Below are positions 24,801 to 33,360 of a stretch of DNA of 64,000 bases, in pieces; position 1 is the stretch's first letter, and each line of letters starts with the position of its first letter. The stretch comes from Nelumbo lutea. Its lineage: Eukaryota; Streptophyta; Magnoliopsida; Proteales; Nelumbonaceae. The notes under the pieces were generated by a model. That model had not been told where the DNA came from, searched no databases, and worked only from the letters and a program-made list of their open reading frames with translations. Location of the stretch: contig JAKGHH010000003.1 of the NCBI GenBank assembly GCA_022828595.1, positions 17,298,934 through 17,362,933 on the forward strand, in the 5' to 3' direction. The position numbers and the translations under genes were made by a program.

Positions 24801-27800
24801 AGTTGAACAGCTTGATTACTTGATTTATGTATTTTTTTAATGTTCTCCTATTTTATCATTTTGATATAAGCACTACAATGATGTCAGCATTCACTTTTTT
24901 TAATAAATGGTGTGAAAATTGTATTACTAAAAAACAGGGGCGAGATGTCAGCATTCACTTCTTTGGGGGTAGGAACAATTTTCTAGCTATTAGCGCAAAG
25001 AATGCATGAAAAAAGTTCATGCCTTTTGTGCTCATTTGTTGATTTTCTAGATCGTTGGCCATATTCTGTCAGTTGTAGACTATTAAGACTTGACCTAAGA
25101 ACTGGTTAATGATGTTTTCATTCAATAATCGAGTTGGTTTGATGAATTTGGTACAGGATTATTATGGTTGCTGATATTTTGGTTTTCTTACCAATTATGG
25201 ACGTTATTATAAAAGAAAGAAAGAAAGAAAGAAAGGGATAGCACATACAAGACTCAACAGCCCAAAAGAAGAGAGGTGGAGCTGAGAAATCCCGAAGAGA
25301 CGGCTAACACCAAAATGAAAAAGGGCCTGCAATACAACAGGGCTACCCTAGAAGAGCCATTACCAAATACAATTTGCACCTCCCAGCCCCTCTAGCCATA
25401 ATGCCAGATGAATTGATGCACCTTACAATCCATTTGAACAAGATGTTGATTTTGGAAACCATGTTTTTTCTGCCTTCCTGATGAAATATATCAAAGAAAA
25501 AGTTTGTCTTTTGTCATCAGGCAATCAGTTAATGACAACCACCCAAACTAGCTTATATAAGACTTACACCTTTGAGCATAAGTTGGACACTACTCCATTT
25601 GGGCCTTAGTAAACAAGGATGATATCTCCCCTAGCTTATTTATTTGGGATGGTTGCTTATAACATATTTCTTACAAATGCTTAATAAGTTGGTTGGATTC
25701 ATCCAACCTATGAATTGTCATGACTGATGATTGAGTGCACCAATTTTGTCAGTATCTGGTGGTAGCAGAGTTTACTCCCTAAGGACATAAAAATGCAGCA
25801 AAACTACAAAAGAAAGAAAGAAATAGGAAAGAAGAAAAATAAATCAACTGATGAAGGCCATTTTTTGTTAACCATTGATATAGAACCTTTTATTTATGTA
25901 AACTATCTTCTACTTTTTCCCAGAAAATTGTCATTCCCATTTATTTCTTTTTTTTTTTCATTTTTCCTTCTTTCCCCTTGGATGTTTCCTTCTAGTGTTC
26001 AGATTTCTTGGTAAAGACTGCTAGACGGTCATTCTGAACCATTAAACATTATGGAACTAGTTTAATACCATCTTCACTAATAAATGCCAACTTTTCTGTG
26101 CAGCTATTAAATGTATATGCCCCCAAGTTTGAAACTGGTGGAAAGTTTTGGCCTATAGTGCACAACTCAACAATATTTTCTTTGATACTGATGCAAGCTA
26201 TTGCAATTGGAATATTTGGTTTGAAGAAACTTCCTTTAGCATCAAGCTTAACCATTCCTCTTCTAGTTCTAACATTACTGTTCAATGAGTATTGTCGGAA
26301 ACGTTTCCTACCCGTTTTCATTGCTTATTCTGCAGAGGTATGTTTACCTGCTACAACTGATAGTTCAGTGGCTTATCCTATGTTTTATGCACTGATTGAA
26401 ATTTACAAAATCCTGAGTTATCCTTCTAAAGTTCTAAATTTCTCAACGGTTTAGAAAGAGTATATGGTATTTTGTTAGAGCAAACTCTGGACCTATGCCC
26501 TTAGCAATCATATATGGATGAGATCTTCCTAATTTTTTTCATAGTTAAGTTTTTTCTGGACTGCTTCCTTTTCAAGCCCTGGAAATTAAGTTTGATGCAA
26601 GGGGCATTGGGGGGACATCCAAACCTCATATTCTGGATGGCAGTAAAGGAGGTTTCACTTTTTGTGGTCACACATCTTCCTCCAGAATGTGTTCCAATGA
26701 ATATTTTGTACGTGCATCCTTATCCTGGTTTCATTTTTGAGATAGAATATAGGTTGTCTGCAATTATTTTATCCTCAATATACTGTGGATTGTGTATATT
26801 ATCCTCTATAAGGTTAAGATGCTGAGCTGATTTTTTTAATGAAAGTTATCTAGTAAACACATGTTTAGTATAAAACTGACTATTTCATTTGGGCTGTGTT
26901 TAGTTTGAAGGAAATAGTAGGGAAAGGAAGGGAAAGGCAGGGAAACCTTTACAAACCTTGTATTAGGTTTCCCTGACTTCCCCTTCCTTTCCCTACCTTT
27001 TTTTCCTTTAAACCAAACATAGCCTTGAGTATGACTTCTAATTCAGTTAAAAGTACTATATAACCAAGGATTGGCCACTCACCCAGACTGAACACTGGAC
27101 ACAGTGGGGGCAAGAGTGGTTTAACATTTTCTCGTATACTTTATCCAAACATATGGATGACTTGATGGTTATTTTTGGGTACAAATATTCATATTTAAGC
27201 TGTTATCTAAAGTATGTTGGCTAAATTTCTCTTAGGTAAGTTTGGTTCTACTCCCAACCAGCCGTTTTTATATTACTTTCATTTTTATAGAAACTCCTGT
27301 TTGATATGTGGCCAAAAGTTCAAAGAAAACCTGGTGAGATTGAGGAAGGTTTTTCCCAAGAAGAGAAATGGGGCCTCAAATGTGAAACCGTTAAGATCCC
27401 CAAGTAGAGGCTTATTGTGCAGCTGGCTTTGGAGATCTTGTAATGCTAGTAGTGTCTGAGAAAGGATCATTGGAGAAAAATAGGGTGCAGATGACTCCGT
27501 TCCTGTAATGAAAAAAATGAGTGTTTGGATTTGTATGTAGAGGGGATTTCTTAATGTAGAATTGTGGCTGAGGGTTTATGAGCAGTTCCCAAACATGATA
27601 AAGCACAACTGTAGGAGAATGTATTGTACGAAAGCATCTCACTTCATCAGTCCTTTCCTATTTTTACATCAGACTGCAGTATAGAAATGTCTGGTTATTA
27701 GCAGTTAGCAGAGAGTGATGTGAAATAATTTGAAAGGCACTTGTGGAGTGACTGCAGAAGGGCTAATGTTCCTAATCGCGTGGATAGTAGAAGAACCTGG

Positions 27801-29795
27801 ATGGCATATGAGTTGGGTATTTCCTTGTAAGATCTCTTTGGAGCTGTCACTTCCAATTGAGAGATTTTCTCCTTTTGTGAATAGAACTCTTACGCTAGAT
27901 CTTAATGATGGACCACCTAATACTAAATTATGGATTCTCATGCCAGATTATGTCCTGATGTCTTTATGTGGTTCTATGGGTTATTCCTCCTTCACTATTG
28001 GATCTTAATAAAAGAAGGATAATAACTCCTTAGTCTTTTTTGTGTCTTCCATTTAAGTGTTTTATTGACAAAATAATCTTCTGTTAATCAACTTAGAAGT
28101 TACAAGTTGAAGGGCATGGAAAGACAAGAACTCTCTAGTCTTTGTAGTGTATTCCATGTAAGTGTTTTATTGACAATGTCAAGTTCTGTTCATCAACCTA
28201 GAAGTTTAAGTCATTTTTTAAACAATTCCATTAGCATAATAGATGAAGAAAAAGCTATTATACTAATTGAACTTAATATCACGGGCTTTGTCCTTTCCTG
28301 ATGTATTGACAAAAAAAAATTGCTCTACTCACACACACATTTTTGGATGTGCACTGAGCTCCTTCCAGCCTCAATTTTCCCCTTCTTGGCTTTGCCTCTA
28401 ATCCATTTCTCTGTCATTATGTGTGTTGTCATCCACTTGAGCTAGGTCACTGACTGCTTATTAGTAATTTCTCAAATTTAGATGCTGAAGCTGATATATT
28501 ATATTTCACAAGTATAAATATTACCCCTAAGTTTGTCACTTGGGGTATAGTTTAAATGGAGGCCATTCTTTAATATAGTCAATGAACAAAGCAAGGTGTG
28601 TATTTATTTTAAAAATAAAGGAATTTGATAACATATGCTGTTTTGGCCAACTAAATTTGACATACTTTGTTTGGGTAGGTGAAGAAATGAAAAATAAAAA
28701 TGTCCAGGGAGATCATTGATATTTAAAAAGCCACAGGAGATAAGAGACTGATATATTGGAAGCTATTCTTTTGCAAGGAAATTATGTAGCCCCTTTCTAC
28801 CTTGACCATCAGAACTGATTGATGAAATTTAGTGGAAAAATGCTTCCCAACAAGGGAGAACTAGGATTATATGAAAAATTAAAGGTACAATCAAAAGCTA
28901 CCTATTATTGGGGGGAATATCTTGACTCATCATGCCTTATTTCTTGTTAACGGATACACCATCCAATGGTTTAATGAGAAAATGAAAGAAATATTTGTTC
29001 AGTGAAAAAAAGAATTTTAATTACTATTTACAATTACGATGAAAAATTTATTCCAGGGCACCAGTGTAAAACTCAGTAATTGTTTCCTATCGGATGGTCT
29101 TAAAGTTGGCAATAAAGGTGATATAGAGCTTCCTCTTTGGCCTGAAGGTCAAGGCTAGTTAGAAGAGTGACAGGTTGATGGACCATCTTAGATTAGTAGG
29201 GGGTTTTGTTGCATTTCTCAATTTACTAGTTGATGCCATATGGCTCACTAAAAGGAGTGGTATAGAAAACCCAAAATGTGCTATTATGGTGGCCCTTCTT
29301 CTACCTCTTGTCAGTATGACACCTTATATTCTTCTTAATACAACCAGTAGGATAGTCCTACTACGAGTGTACCGATGTCTAGCTCTAATTCTATGAGTTG
29401 TCTTTGATTTCTTCCAGTTAATTCTCAAGGCAATTGTTGCTTTAGGGTAATTTCTTGATGTCAATCTTTTAATTAATTGACGTCTCATTGCAAATCCTTG
29501 TCTAATTATTCCAACAACTTATCCCTGGGCAAGCTCCATTTTTACTTGATCATTGTTTATTATTTCCTTTCCTTTCACTATGTTTGATGCCCCTATTGTC
29601 CTTGCATTGTACTGAGTTGTTTATTCGGTACAGAGTCTAATAAAGAAAGACAAAGAAGACAAGAATGATCCTTCAATGGATGAATTTCTCGATAAACTGG
29701 TTACTGCTTATCGGGACCCAGCTATGATGCCAATCCAGTACTCTACAAACAGTGATGGCCATACTTCTCCCCTTCTAACACCTGCTGAAGTTTGA
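843..29795 (+). CDS. CSC1-like / OSCA hyperosmolality-gated cation channel (RXW8/HYP1 group), C-terminal 480 residues
   Basis: Six exons: 843-1037, 19826-20124, 23572-23848, 24522-24797, 26104-26337 and 29634-29795 (stop TGA 29793-29795). All junctions are GT-AG and the phases join without a break, giving 480 residues. Exon 1 encodes the cytosolic PHM7-type domain, with the family-typical [20 protein letters not shown]. Exon 2 finishes that domain (EVPAAFVSF) and starts the 7TM/DUF221 region with a long hydrophobic helix. Exons 3-5 carry the other helices, including [10 protein letters not shown] and [13 protein letters not shown]. Exon 6 is a hydrophilic tail ending SPLLTPAEV. Proteins of this family form mechanosensitive or osmosensitive Ca2+-permeable cation channels in plasma or internal membranes. 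The gene starts before the window. Exon 1 and exon 2 are separated by about 18.8 kb of nested retroelements, yet the reading frame is intact, so the gene is probably still expressed. Assignment to RXW8 rather than HYP1 is by eye. Confidence 0.9.
1310..1625 (+). repeat. Possible solo-LTR remnant
   Basis: The stretch starts TGTTGAGTGGG, has a TATA-like ATTATAAATAGA near 1463 and then a CT-rich tract. This layout matches the promoter side of the LTRs of elements B and C. I found no primer-binding site after it and no similarity to the 3' LTR of element A, so it is not A's missing 5' LTR. A degraded solo LTR of a related family is the simplest reading. Confidence 0.3.
1893..1923. repeat. (CT)n microsatellite
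   Basis: About 15 CT units in the giant intron. Confidence 0.9.
1958..2035. repeat. 43-bp tandem duplication
   Basis: Two copies of TCAAGGAGGAAGAARGGCTA... start at 1958 and 2001, giving a 43-bp period. The shared part is about 35 bp and nearly identical. Confidence 0.8.
2400..4063 (+). pseudogene. Element A pol, first block (protease and integrase)
   Basis: The protease region [12 protein letters not shown] has Phe where the active-site DSG/DTG Ser or Thr is expected. It is followed by GAG-pre-integrase and integrase core motifs: [17 protein letters not shown], a [13 protein letters not shown] block and FQSDNAK, followed at once by a stop. Stops and small indels break the frame at least at 2536-2538, 2611-2613 and about 3255. 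The block ends abruptly inside the linker before the reverse transcriptase, where element D has inserted. Inactive. Confidence 0.85.
4245..4262 (-). promoter_or_regulatory. Primer-binding site for initiator tRNA-Met (element D)
   Basis: On the + strand, AACCTGGCTCTGATACCA equals the 3' end of plant initiator tRNA-Met over 18 nt, so the minus strand reads TGGTATCAGAGCCAGGTT. One base separates it from the LTR end at 4264. Confidence 0.85.
4264..6216 (-). repeat. Long LTR of element D (1953 bp)
   Basis: The LTR carries a minus-strand TATA box (TATAAAAGGA, about 4840-4831) followed by a G-rich and C-rich leader. Its 3' end (4264-4429) is repeated 200 bp to the left at 4064-4226. Confidence 0.7.
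6222..6407 (+). pseudogene. Element A pol, middle fragment between D and B
   Basis: This 186-bp piece encodes the linker before the reverse transcriptase, with [20 protein letters not shown] and [14 protein letters not shown] in the same relative positions as in elements B and C. It continues the frame interrupted at 4063 and is cut at a Gly-Cys codon pair by element B. Confidence 0.85.
6408..6681 (-). repeat. 3' LTR of element B
   Basis: 274 bp, paired with 17275-17545. It contains a GA microsatellite near 6430-6448 and, on the - strand, a TATA-like AATATAAATAG. Confidence 0.9.
6689..10078 (-). pseudogene. Element B pol (protease, integrase, reverse transcriptase, RNase H), broken
   Basis: Read on the - strand. 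Protease region [13 protein letters not shown], with Leu at the usual active-site Ser/Thr position. Integrase motifs [28 protein letters not shown] and [15 protein letters not shown] lie in a 504-codon open stretch (10078-8564). After several frame breaks come the RT blocks [14 protein letters not shown] (about 7880) and YVDDIIITG (about 7640), then the RNase H block [12 protein letters not shown] (about 7020). It ends GMIDIFSPT and a stop at 6689-6691, directly before the polypurine tract. At least five breaks separate the open stretches, so it is inactive. Confidence 0.88.
10148..10490 (-). pseudogene. Element B gag, C-terminal part
   Basis: Encodes [40 protein letters not shown] and a CCHC knuckle [14 protein letters not shown] (CX2CX4HX4C). 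It is followed by a stop just after the knuckle. The other half of gag resumes at 15914 on the far side of element C; the cut falls in a Glu-Trp codon pair. Confidence 0.85.
10491..10751 (-). repeat. 3' LTR of element C
   Basis: 261 bp. It aligns without gaps to 15647-15907 with 7 differences, all transitions. On the - strand it has a TATA-like TATATATATTAAATA and a CT-rich leader. Confidence 0.9.
10759..14186 (-). pseudogene. Element C pol, nearly intact
   Basis: On the - strand in order. Protease: [14 protein letters not shown], active-site Asp-Ser-Gly present. Integrase: [34 protein letters not shown] and [13 protein letters not shown], so the DDE residues are present. Reverse transcriptase: [14 protein letters not shown] and YVDDIVITG. 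RNase [27 protein letters not shown] and YCDNKAAI. It ends DIYAPT with a stop before the polypurine tract. Lesions: a Trp codon turned into TGA (12159-12161), an extra base near 11855 after the RLKKSL block, and an extra base near 11160 in RNase H. It shares one frame with gag across the TAG at 14187-14189. Confidence 0.92.
14187..15128 (-). CDS. Element C Gag
   Basis: A 313-codon open frame; initiation at the first Met or at Met9 ([10 protein letters not shown]) is possible. It has the copia gag core ([30 protein letters not shown]), a [16 protein letters not shown] block and a zinc knuckle [14 protein letters not shown] of type CX2CX4HX4C. Gag packages the element RNA into cytoplasmic particles. 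The TAG at 14187-14189 separates it from pol in the same frame. Related copia elements usually encode one polyprotein, so this stop is probably a mutation. No Gag lesion is visible. Confidence 0.88.
   Translation of the reverse strand: MGLSNCLTMSTENSATSEISGSHNGVSGGIDMSFPMAVIPFDGLNYLEWSRGIKLYITARGQIGYINGRVKEPKYGSAEHDRWDQENSMVMSWLLVSMLPQVRKTFMWAETACEIWEQAKSTYSEQRHYAKIYQLQAESSTCKQGERSLSMYYSDLTSIWKELDHYQNVNWKCDEDAKAYKSLVSQQRVFAFLLGLNQSYESIRVQILGSKDLPSVQEVYALVQSEESRRSVMNGVEGESVALAVRGNSDTNVGGGFKRGDTQKKTNDKSKLWCTHCQKTRHTKDTCWDLHGKPKWAQDLGKKSAPDQGKKPG
15647..15907 (-). repeat. 5' LTR of element C
   Basis: 261-bp partner of 10491-10751. The primer-site complement lies immediately to its left, as expected for a minus-strand element. 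Confidence 0.9.
15914..16594 (-). pseudogene. Element B gag, N-terminal part with an internal duplication
   Basis: Starts [16 protein letters not shown] at 16594 and carries the gag core [15 protein letters not shown] and [16 protein letters not shown] stretch of about 195 bp is present twice in tandem (16071-16269 and from 16270), so the DRWDQENS and [11 protein letters not shown] blocks occur twice and the frame is disturbed. The gene continues past element C at 10490. Confidence 0.85.
16071..16440. repeat. Tandem duplication of ~199 bp inside element B gag
   Basis: CCCAGATCTCACTAGCGGCA occurs at 16071 and 16270; the copies stay alike to about the TTACATAGA near 16450, with a 3-base gap (CTTCTTCACATC against CTTCACATC) and scattered changes. 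Confidence 0.85.
17060..17160. repeat. Three short tandem units in the 5' leader of element B
   Basis: Units of about 32-35 bp starting at 17060, 17092 and 17127 share the core CCAGAAAACTRCTAGGGTTT. They lie between the primer site and gag. Confidence 0.75.
17275..17545 (-). repeat. 5' LTR of element B
   Basis: 271 bp, partner of 6408-6681. The primer-site complement GCTCTGATACCA lies directly to its left, and the GATGT duplication to its right. Confidence 0.9.
17551..18895 (+). pseudogene. Element A pol, last block (reverse transcriptase and RNase H)
   Basis: Resumes at the Lys-Trp after the Gly-Cys cut at 6407. Contains [14 protein letters not shown], the polymerase motif YIDDIVITG, the [19 protein letters not shown] block of RNase H and the terminal [10 protein letters not shown], ending DIYVPT with stop TGA at 18893-18895. 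Several in-frame stops, a deletion after KKSLYGLKH and frame shifts (near 18275, 18450 and 18690) make it inactive. Confidence 0.87.
18903..19110 (+). repeat. 3' LTR of element A (right edge approximate)
   Basis: Starts TGTTAAAG after the purine tract GAGGGGGAG. It has a TATA-like TATAATACTAAATG near 18990 and a CT-rich leader near 19040-19085, as in the C LTR. No partner LTR exists on the left, so the end is not fixed. Confidence 0.65.
19111..19825. other. Right remainder of the giant intron
   Basis: AT-rich sequence between the end of element A and the exon 2 acceptor. No gene or repeat recognised. Confidence 0.5.
20125..23571 (+). other. Second visible intron of the CSC1-like gene
   Basis: 3447 bp. 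The split codon AT|A is completed at the exon 3 acceptor GTGCAG. Apart from a SINE-like copy I see only AT-rich sequence. Confidence 0.8.
21025..21190 (+). mobile_element. Au-type SINE-like copy (tRNA-derived)
   Basis: A tRNA-like head has an A-box-like stretch at 21027-21040 (TGGTGTAATAGTAG) and a B box at 21070-21080 (GGTTCAAGTCT). It is followed by GGCCTTTTTGTGCAAAAA, a CCACCCCTCCCAAGGCCC block and a terminal T run, the layout I know from plant Au SINEs. It is not a tRNA gene: acceptor and anticodon stems do not form. No clear target duplication was found. Confidence 0.55.
25212..25236. repeat. (GAAA)n microsatellite
   Basis: About six GAAA units in the fourth visible intron of the CSC1-like gene. 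Confidence 0.85.
26891..27026. mobile_element. Short palindromic MITE
   Basis: The left arm GGGCTGTGTTTAGTTTGAAGG with AGGGAAAGGAAGGGAAAGGC is matched by the inverted right arm CCCTTCCTTTCCCTACC ... AAACCAAACATAGCC. The whole 136 bp folds into one hairpin. It lies in the last intron of the CSC1-like gene. Confidence 0.7.
28030..28208. repeat. Tandem duplication (~105-bp period)
   Basis: TCCATTTAAGTGTTTTATTG at 28049 and its near copy at 28154 (TCCATGTAAG...), each followed by a TCTGTTMATCAACYTAGAAGT block. Confidence 0.75.
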
Positions 29796-31395
29796 AGTTG
29801 GAGATAGGATTTGCCTTCTTTTGATCTGTAACAATTATTTTCTAGTGTCACTACTAGGGAAGATGGAGGATGGGATAGGATGATCTACCCAACATGCATT
29901 CTAGCATGTTTTTAGTATACCTCGCTGCTTCCGTTGTTGTTGTGGGATTTTAACAAAGCATTTTTCCATTGTATTATTAATTTATTATTGCATAGAACAA
30001 CCCCTATAATTTCTAAGCTCCCTTTATTAATGTAGTCAAGGAATACATAAGGGAACATTCATTATCAGATCTTTGTTATGAACTTACGAAAGATCTTTGT
30101 GTATTGTAGCCTTGTAGGCTCAGTTTGGAAGGAGTACAAATGCAAATATGTAGAAGGTAAAATCTTATATTTTGTATTTCGTTTGTATTTATACTGTATA
30201 TTTATATTTGTACTCCTTCCAAATGGAGCCGTAAGAAAAACAACATAAATTGACACCCACAGAACATGCCCCACATGCACATCTCAGCGTGCATTGAGAA
30301 CATCTCCGATACAATTTCCTTGCGTGCCCCACTATGTTTAGGATCTCGAATCCAATGAACCCGTCAGTTCACGGAGAGCATGTACCCCAGGAGGCATGCA
30401 CGTTGCTCAATGGATCCTAACATAAAGTTAACGGGACTGCAATATTAACCATTTAAATGGTCGGTTGAACTGGCCGCTAAAAGAAAAAAAAAAAAAAAGA
30501 AAAAAAAAAAAACCCCATTTGAAGCTTCAAAAGAATGATTCCCTCTCTCATTCGAACTCTCCTCCCACCCGGCCACCCCCACTCATCCAAACCTCAGACC
30601 ACCGACGACCAACTGACGTCCGACAGAAACGGATCAACCGGCAATCGGTGGTAATCTCTTCTTCTTCTTTGTGAACTCAGTGCTTCTTAAACCTGTAAAC
30701 AAAAAATAAAAGATAAATCCAGGAAGAAGATTCAAAGATTTATCAGGTAAAATGAATCTAAGTTGCCATAGTGGATCCCTGGAGGGAGATTCAAAGAAGA
30801 GAAAGTAGATTCGAAGAAGAATAAGATTGGAAGGAGAGGAACAGATGCTTACCATCGGTTGATTCTTGCCGCTGGTTGACTCCACACTTTTGGAGCTAGT
30901 TGTGCAGTGAAATCACCGGTGGTTTCTTGCTCCAGGTCTACGGCTTGGATGAAAAAAATGGGGAGAAGAGGAGTTCGAATGAATCAGAGCAAACTGAAGG
31001 TAAGTCCTTGCTCCGGATGAATGATGGTTCAGCCCAGGGTCAGAATTTGTTGGCCCAAAATACTGTTGGGTAAGGTGATAACTCGGAATTGATGCCAATT
31101 CATGGGCGGGCGTTGGTGCATAGAGTATGTGTTGACATTTTGAATGTTTATAGCTCAATGGAAATCTGCATTACCGTTTATTTTATTTTTTTCTGACTGG
31201 TTGAATTGGATTCACCCACTTAGTCAAGGAATTGTAAGCTGGGACGAGATGATGAACAAGACGGCCAGAGGCAGAGTCAGGGGGACCTAGGGGAGCCATG
31301 GCCCCCTATGATCCAGAAATCCATCATCACTTGTGGGGCGCCTAACATGCACATCTCAGTGTGCATTGGGAACATCTCCCGAAGTCATCATTCAG
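29796..31395. other. Interval between the channel gene and the ERF pseudogene
   Basis: 3' flank of the CSC1-like gene, one MITE (30117-30230), an A-rich tract near 30480-30512 and a CT/AC-rich stretch at 30530-30680 that looks like a leader or promoter. About 37 bp around CATGCACATCTCAG occurs at 30273 and again at 31348. No gene recognised. Confidence 0.5.
30117..30230. mobile_element. MITE family 1, complete copy
   Basis: Terminal inverted repeats GGCTCAGTTTGGAAGGAGTA and, inverted, GGCTCCATTTGGAAGGAGTA, about 30 bp long. GTA flanks both sides (30114-30116 and 30231-30233), a 3-bp duplication. Other copies lie at 51966-52082 and, partial, near 47085-47178. Confidence 0.78.
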
Positions 31396-32452
31396 AGATG
31401 TTCTAAATACATGGTTGGAATGTGCTGTGGGTCGCAGATGTGAATCCATCAGGGTGGTGGGTGGCAAAGATAAAGGTGTGGTTGGGCATCTTTGACACGG
31501 CTGAAGAAGCGGCCATGGCCTACAATTAAGCTGCTTGCTCGCTCTTACCACTACTCTACCAATTTCTGGCCTTATTTATCTTCGTCTTCGGCTCTTCCCT
31601 CAAAAATCACCAATCTCCTCCTTAGACTCAAAGCCAGAAATAATTCTTCTGCATCTACGACTACTTTATCCACAAGCCAAAAGCAGCAGCAGAAACAATA
31701 ACAATCTAGAGAAGTAGCAGAAGAGACACAAGACAAGCAATTTTCTGATTTCTTTAATGATCCCGACGACTCCACAACCACCGACACCACTACCAGTATT
31801 ACATGTATCACGACCACTAGCTAGTACCACTGCTACATGTATTAATCTGGAACCAAGTTTCACTGCCAAAGGTAGACGAGGAAGTAAGAGAACCGGGTCT
31901 GGACTTCAAGTGGAGTGATATGGACCAAGCATCCTCTGCATATGGTTGCAGTAGAGGCGGTAAAGGAGAGGAAAAGAGTGGACAGAATGAGGGAGTTTAT
32001 CTTGTTATATATCATGGACTTTCAGTTTGTTGATGATATTGGGTCATCGTTATACTACTCTCCTTTTGAGAATACAGACGATGGGACGAGCATCTCGGCT
32101 TAAAGCAACAATTAAGAGAGTGAAATATGAGAAGAAGTGCTCGGCCTCTCTTTATGCCTTCAATTGGATTCCTGAATGCTTGAAGTTTGAGTTTGGATCC
32201 GAAAGTTCTAACCAGAGAGGTCAGAACAATTAATAAGCTCACAAAATGCATGCAAGAAAAATCAGGAGAAGATAAAGGATGCAAGAGATGCTGAAGTGCA
32301 TCAGGTGCTGACACAGGAGGAGAATCCACACACTTGCACTTGCACAGACATGGGATCCTCTTCTTCGTCATTTTCGACGACTGAGCAACGATGGAGAATT
32401 GTCTCTTTGGAGGACCACTCTTGATCTCCCTCCCATCTGCTTGGCGATTTAA
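31396..32452 (+). pseudogene. AP2/ERF transcription factor pseudogene (RAP2.11-like)
   Basis: AP2-domain pieces are readable: PSGWWVAKIK, then VWLGIFDTAEEAAMAY followed by a stop where a conserved acidic residue is expected, then AACSL. About six codons are missing between the two blocks. Downstream are TNFWPYLSSSSALPSKITNL, DFQFVDDIGSSLYYSPFE (about 32010-32070), RVKYEKKCSASLYAFN (about 32130), EQRWRIVSLEDHS (about 32390) and a final LDLPPICLAI with TAA at 32450-32452. These blocks are in different frames and in the order I expect for a RAP2.11-type ERF. The gene would have been a DNA-binding regulator; this copy is dead. The blocks follow each other without an obvious intron, but these ERF genes are commonly intronless, so a retrocopy cannot be claimed. 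Confidence 0.75.
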
Positions 32453-32709
32453 CGTCTTAATTATGGGACTTCTCATCACCATAATTTTAACTTTTTAAAT
32501 AGACTTTTATAGTTCAAATGCATTTCACGATAATCTCTTGATGGGTATGAGCTATGAGAGGCTTAAGCTTCCAAAGGAATATAGAGAGAGATAAGAATTG
32601 GTTTCTGGTGTCTTTATTTTACGTAATGCAGAGTTTTAAAGTGGACTGTGCGGCACGGCCTGGCACAACATGGGCCGTGCCCCAGTCAGTGTAGCAACTG
32701 ACCATGTCG

Positions 32710-32712
<3 letters not shown>

Positions 32713-32760
<48 letters not shown>
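32713..32760. repeat. (TA)n microsatellite
   Basis: About 23 TA units between GTTTATA and ACATC. Confidence 0.92.
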
Positions 32761-32764
<4 letters not shown>

Positions 32765-33080
32765 AAATTCATATAACATAAAAATTTAATTTTTCTTTTC
32801 AATTTTTTTTAAATCATGTGACACGGCCTGGCCCAGCCCAGCCAGGCCTAGTTGGGCTTATATCGTTGGTAGTGCTGAGCTTCCCTTTTGAAGGTTTCGG
32901 GCCAGGCAAGCATGGCCTGCTTAGGCCAGCATGGCATGCCAACCTAGCACAAACGCTACAGTATGGGCAGCCTGTAAAAGTGGGTTGTGTCGACCCAACA
33001 CAACCCACATTACATCTCTAGTCCTCTACCTATTACCTACATGTATTTGCTAACAGCATAAAAAAGTTGATAATATCTTA

Positions 33081-33360
33081 TGGCCTGTTTAGTTTGCAGT
33101 TGGAACTGGAATTTGGAATTGAAATCCTTCAAAATTGGAATTGGAATGGTCTATTCCCATAATCTGTTTGATTTAAATAAGAATTGAAATGGGATTTCAT
33201 TCCAAGGGAGAGGAATGCCCATTCCCTTAAATGAGGGAATGTCATTCCACCAAAAATGGGAATGAGATTCTGATTCTGCCCAACCAAACAGTTGAAATTG
33301 GAATGATCCATTCTGATTCCAATTCCAGACCCCTATTCCTGTGAATCAAATGGGACTTTA
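33081..33360. mobile_element. MITE-like element rich in GGAATTGGAAT motifs
   Basis: The left end TGGCCTGTTTAGTTTG and the inverted right end AAGTCCCATTTGATTC form imperfect inverted repeats. Inside, GGAATTGGAATGG occurs on both strands. The type (Harbinger-like or hAT-like) cannot be decided. Confidence 0.5.

Larger units (their letters stand above)
26338..29633 (+). other. Last intron of the CSC1-like gene
   Basis: 3296 bp from GAG|GTATGT to TACAG|AGTCTA. It holds a hairpin MITE and a 105-bp tandem duplication. The ORFs at 27214-27459 and 27730-28008 show no family features. Confidence 0.8.

Noticed and set aside
27214..28008. Extra coding exons in the last intron of the channel gene
   Set aside because: Phases of exons 5 and 6 already join without them, and the translated text does not match the family.
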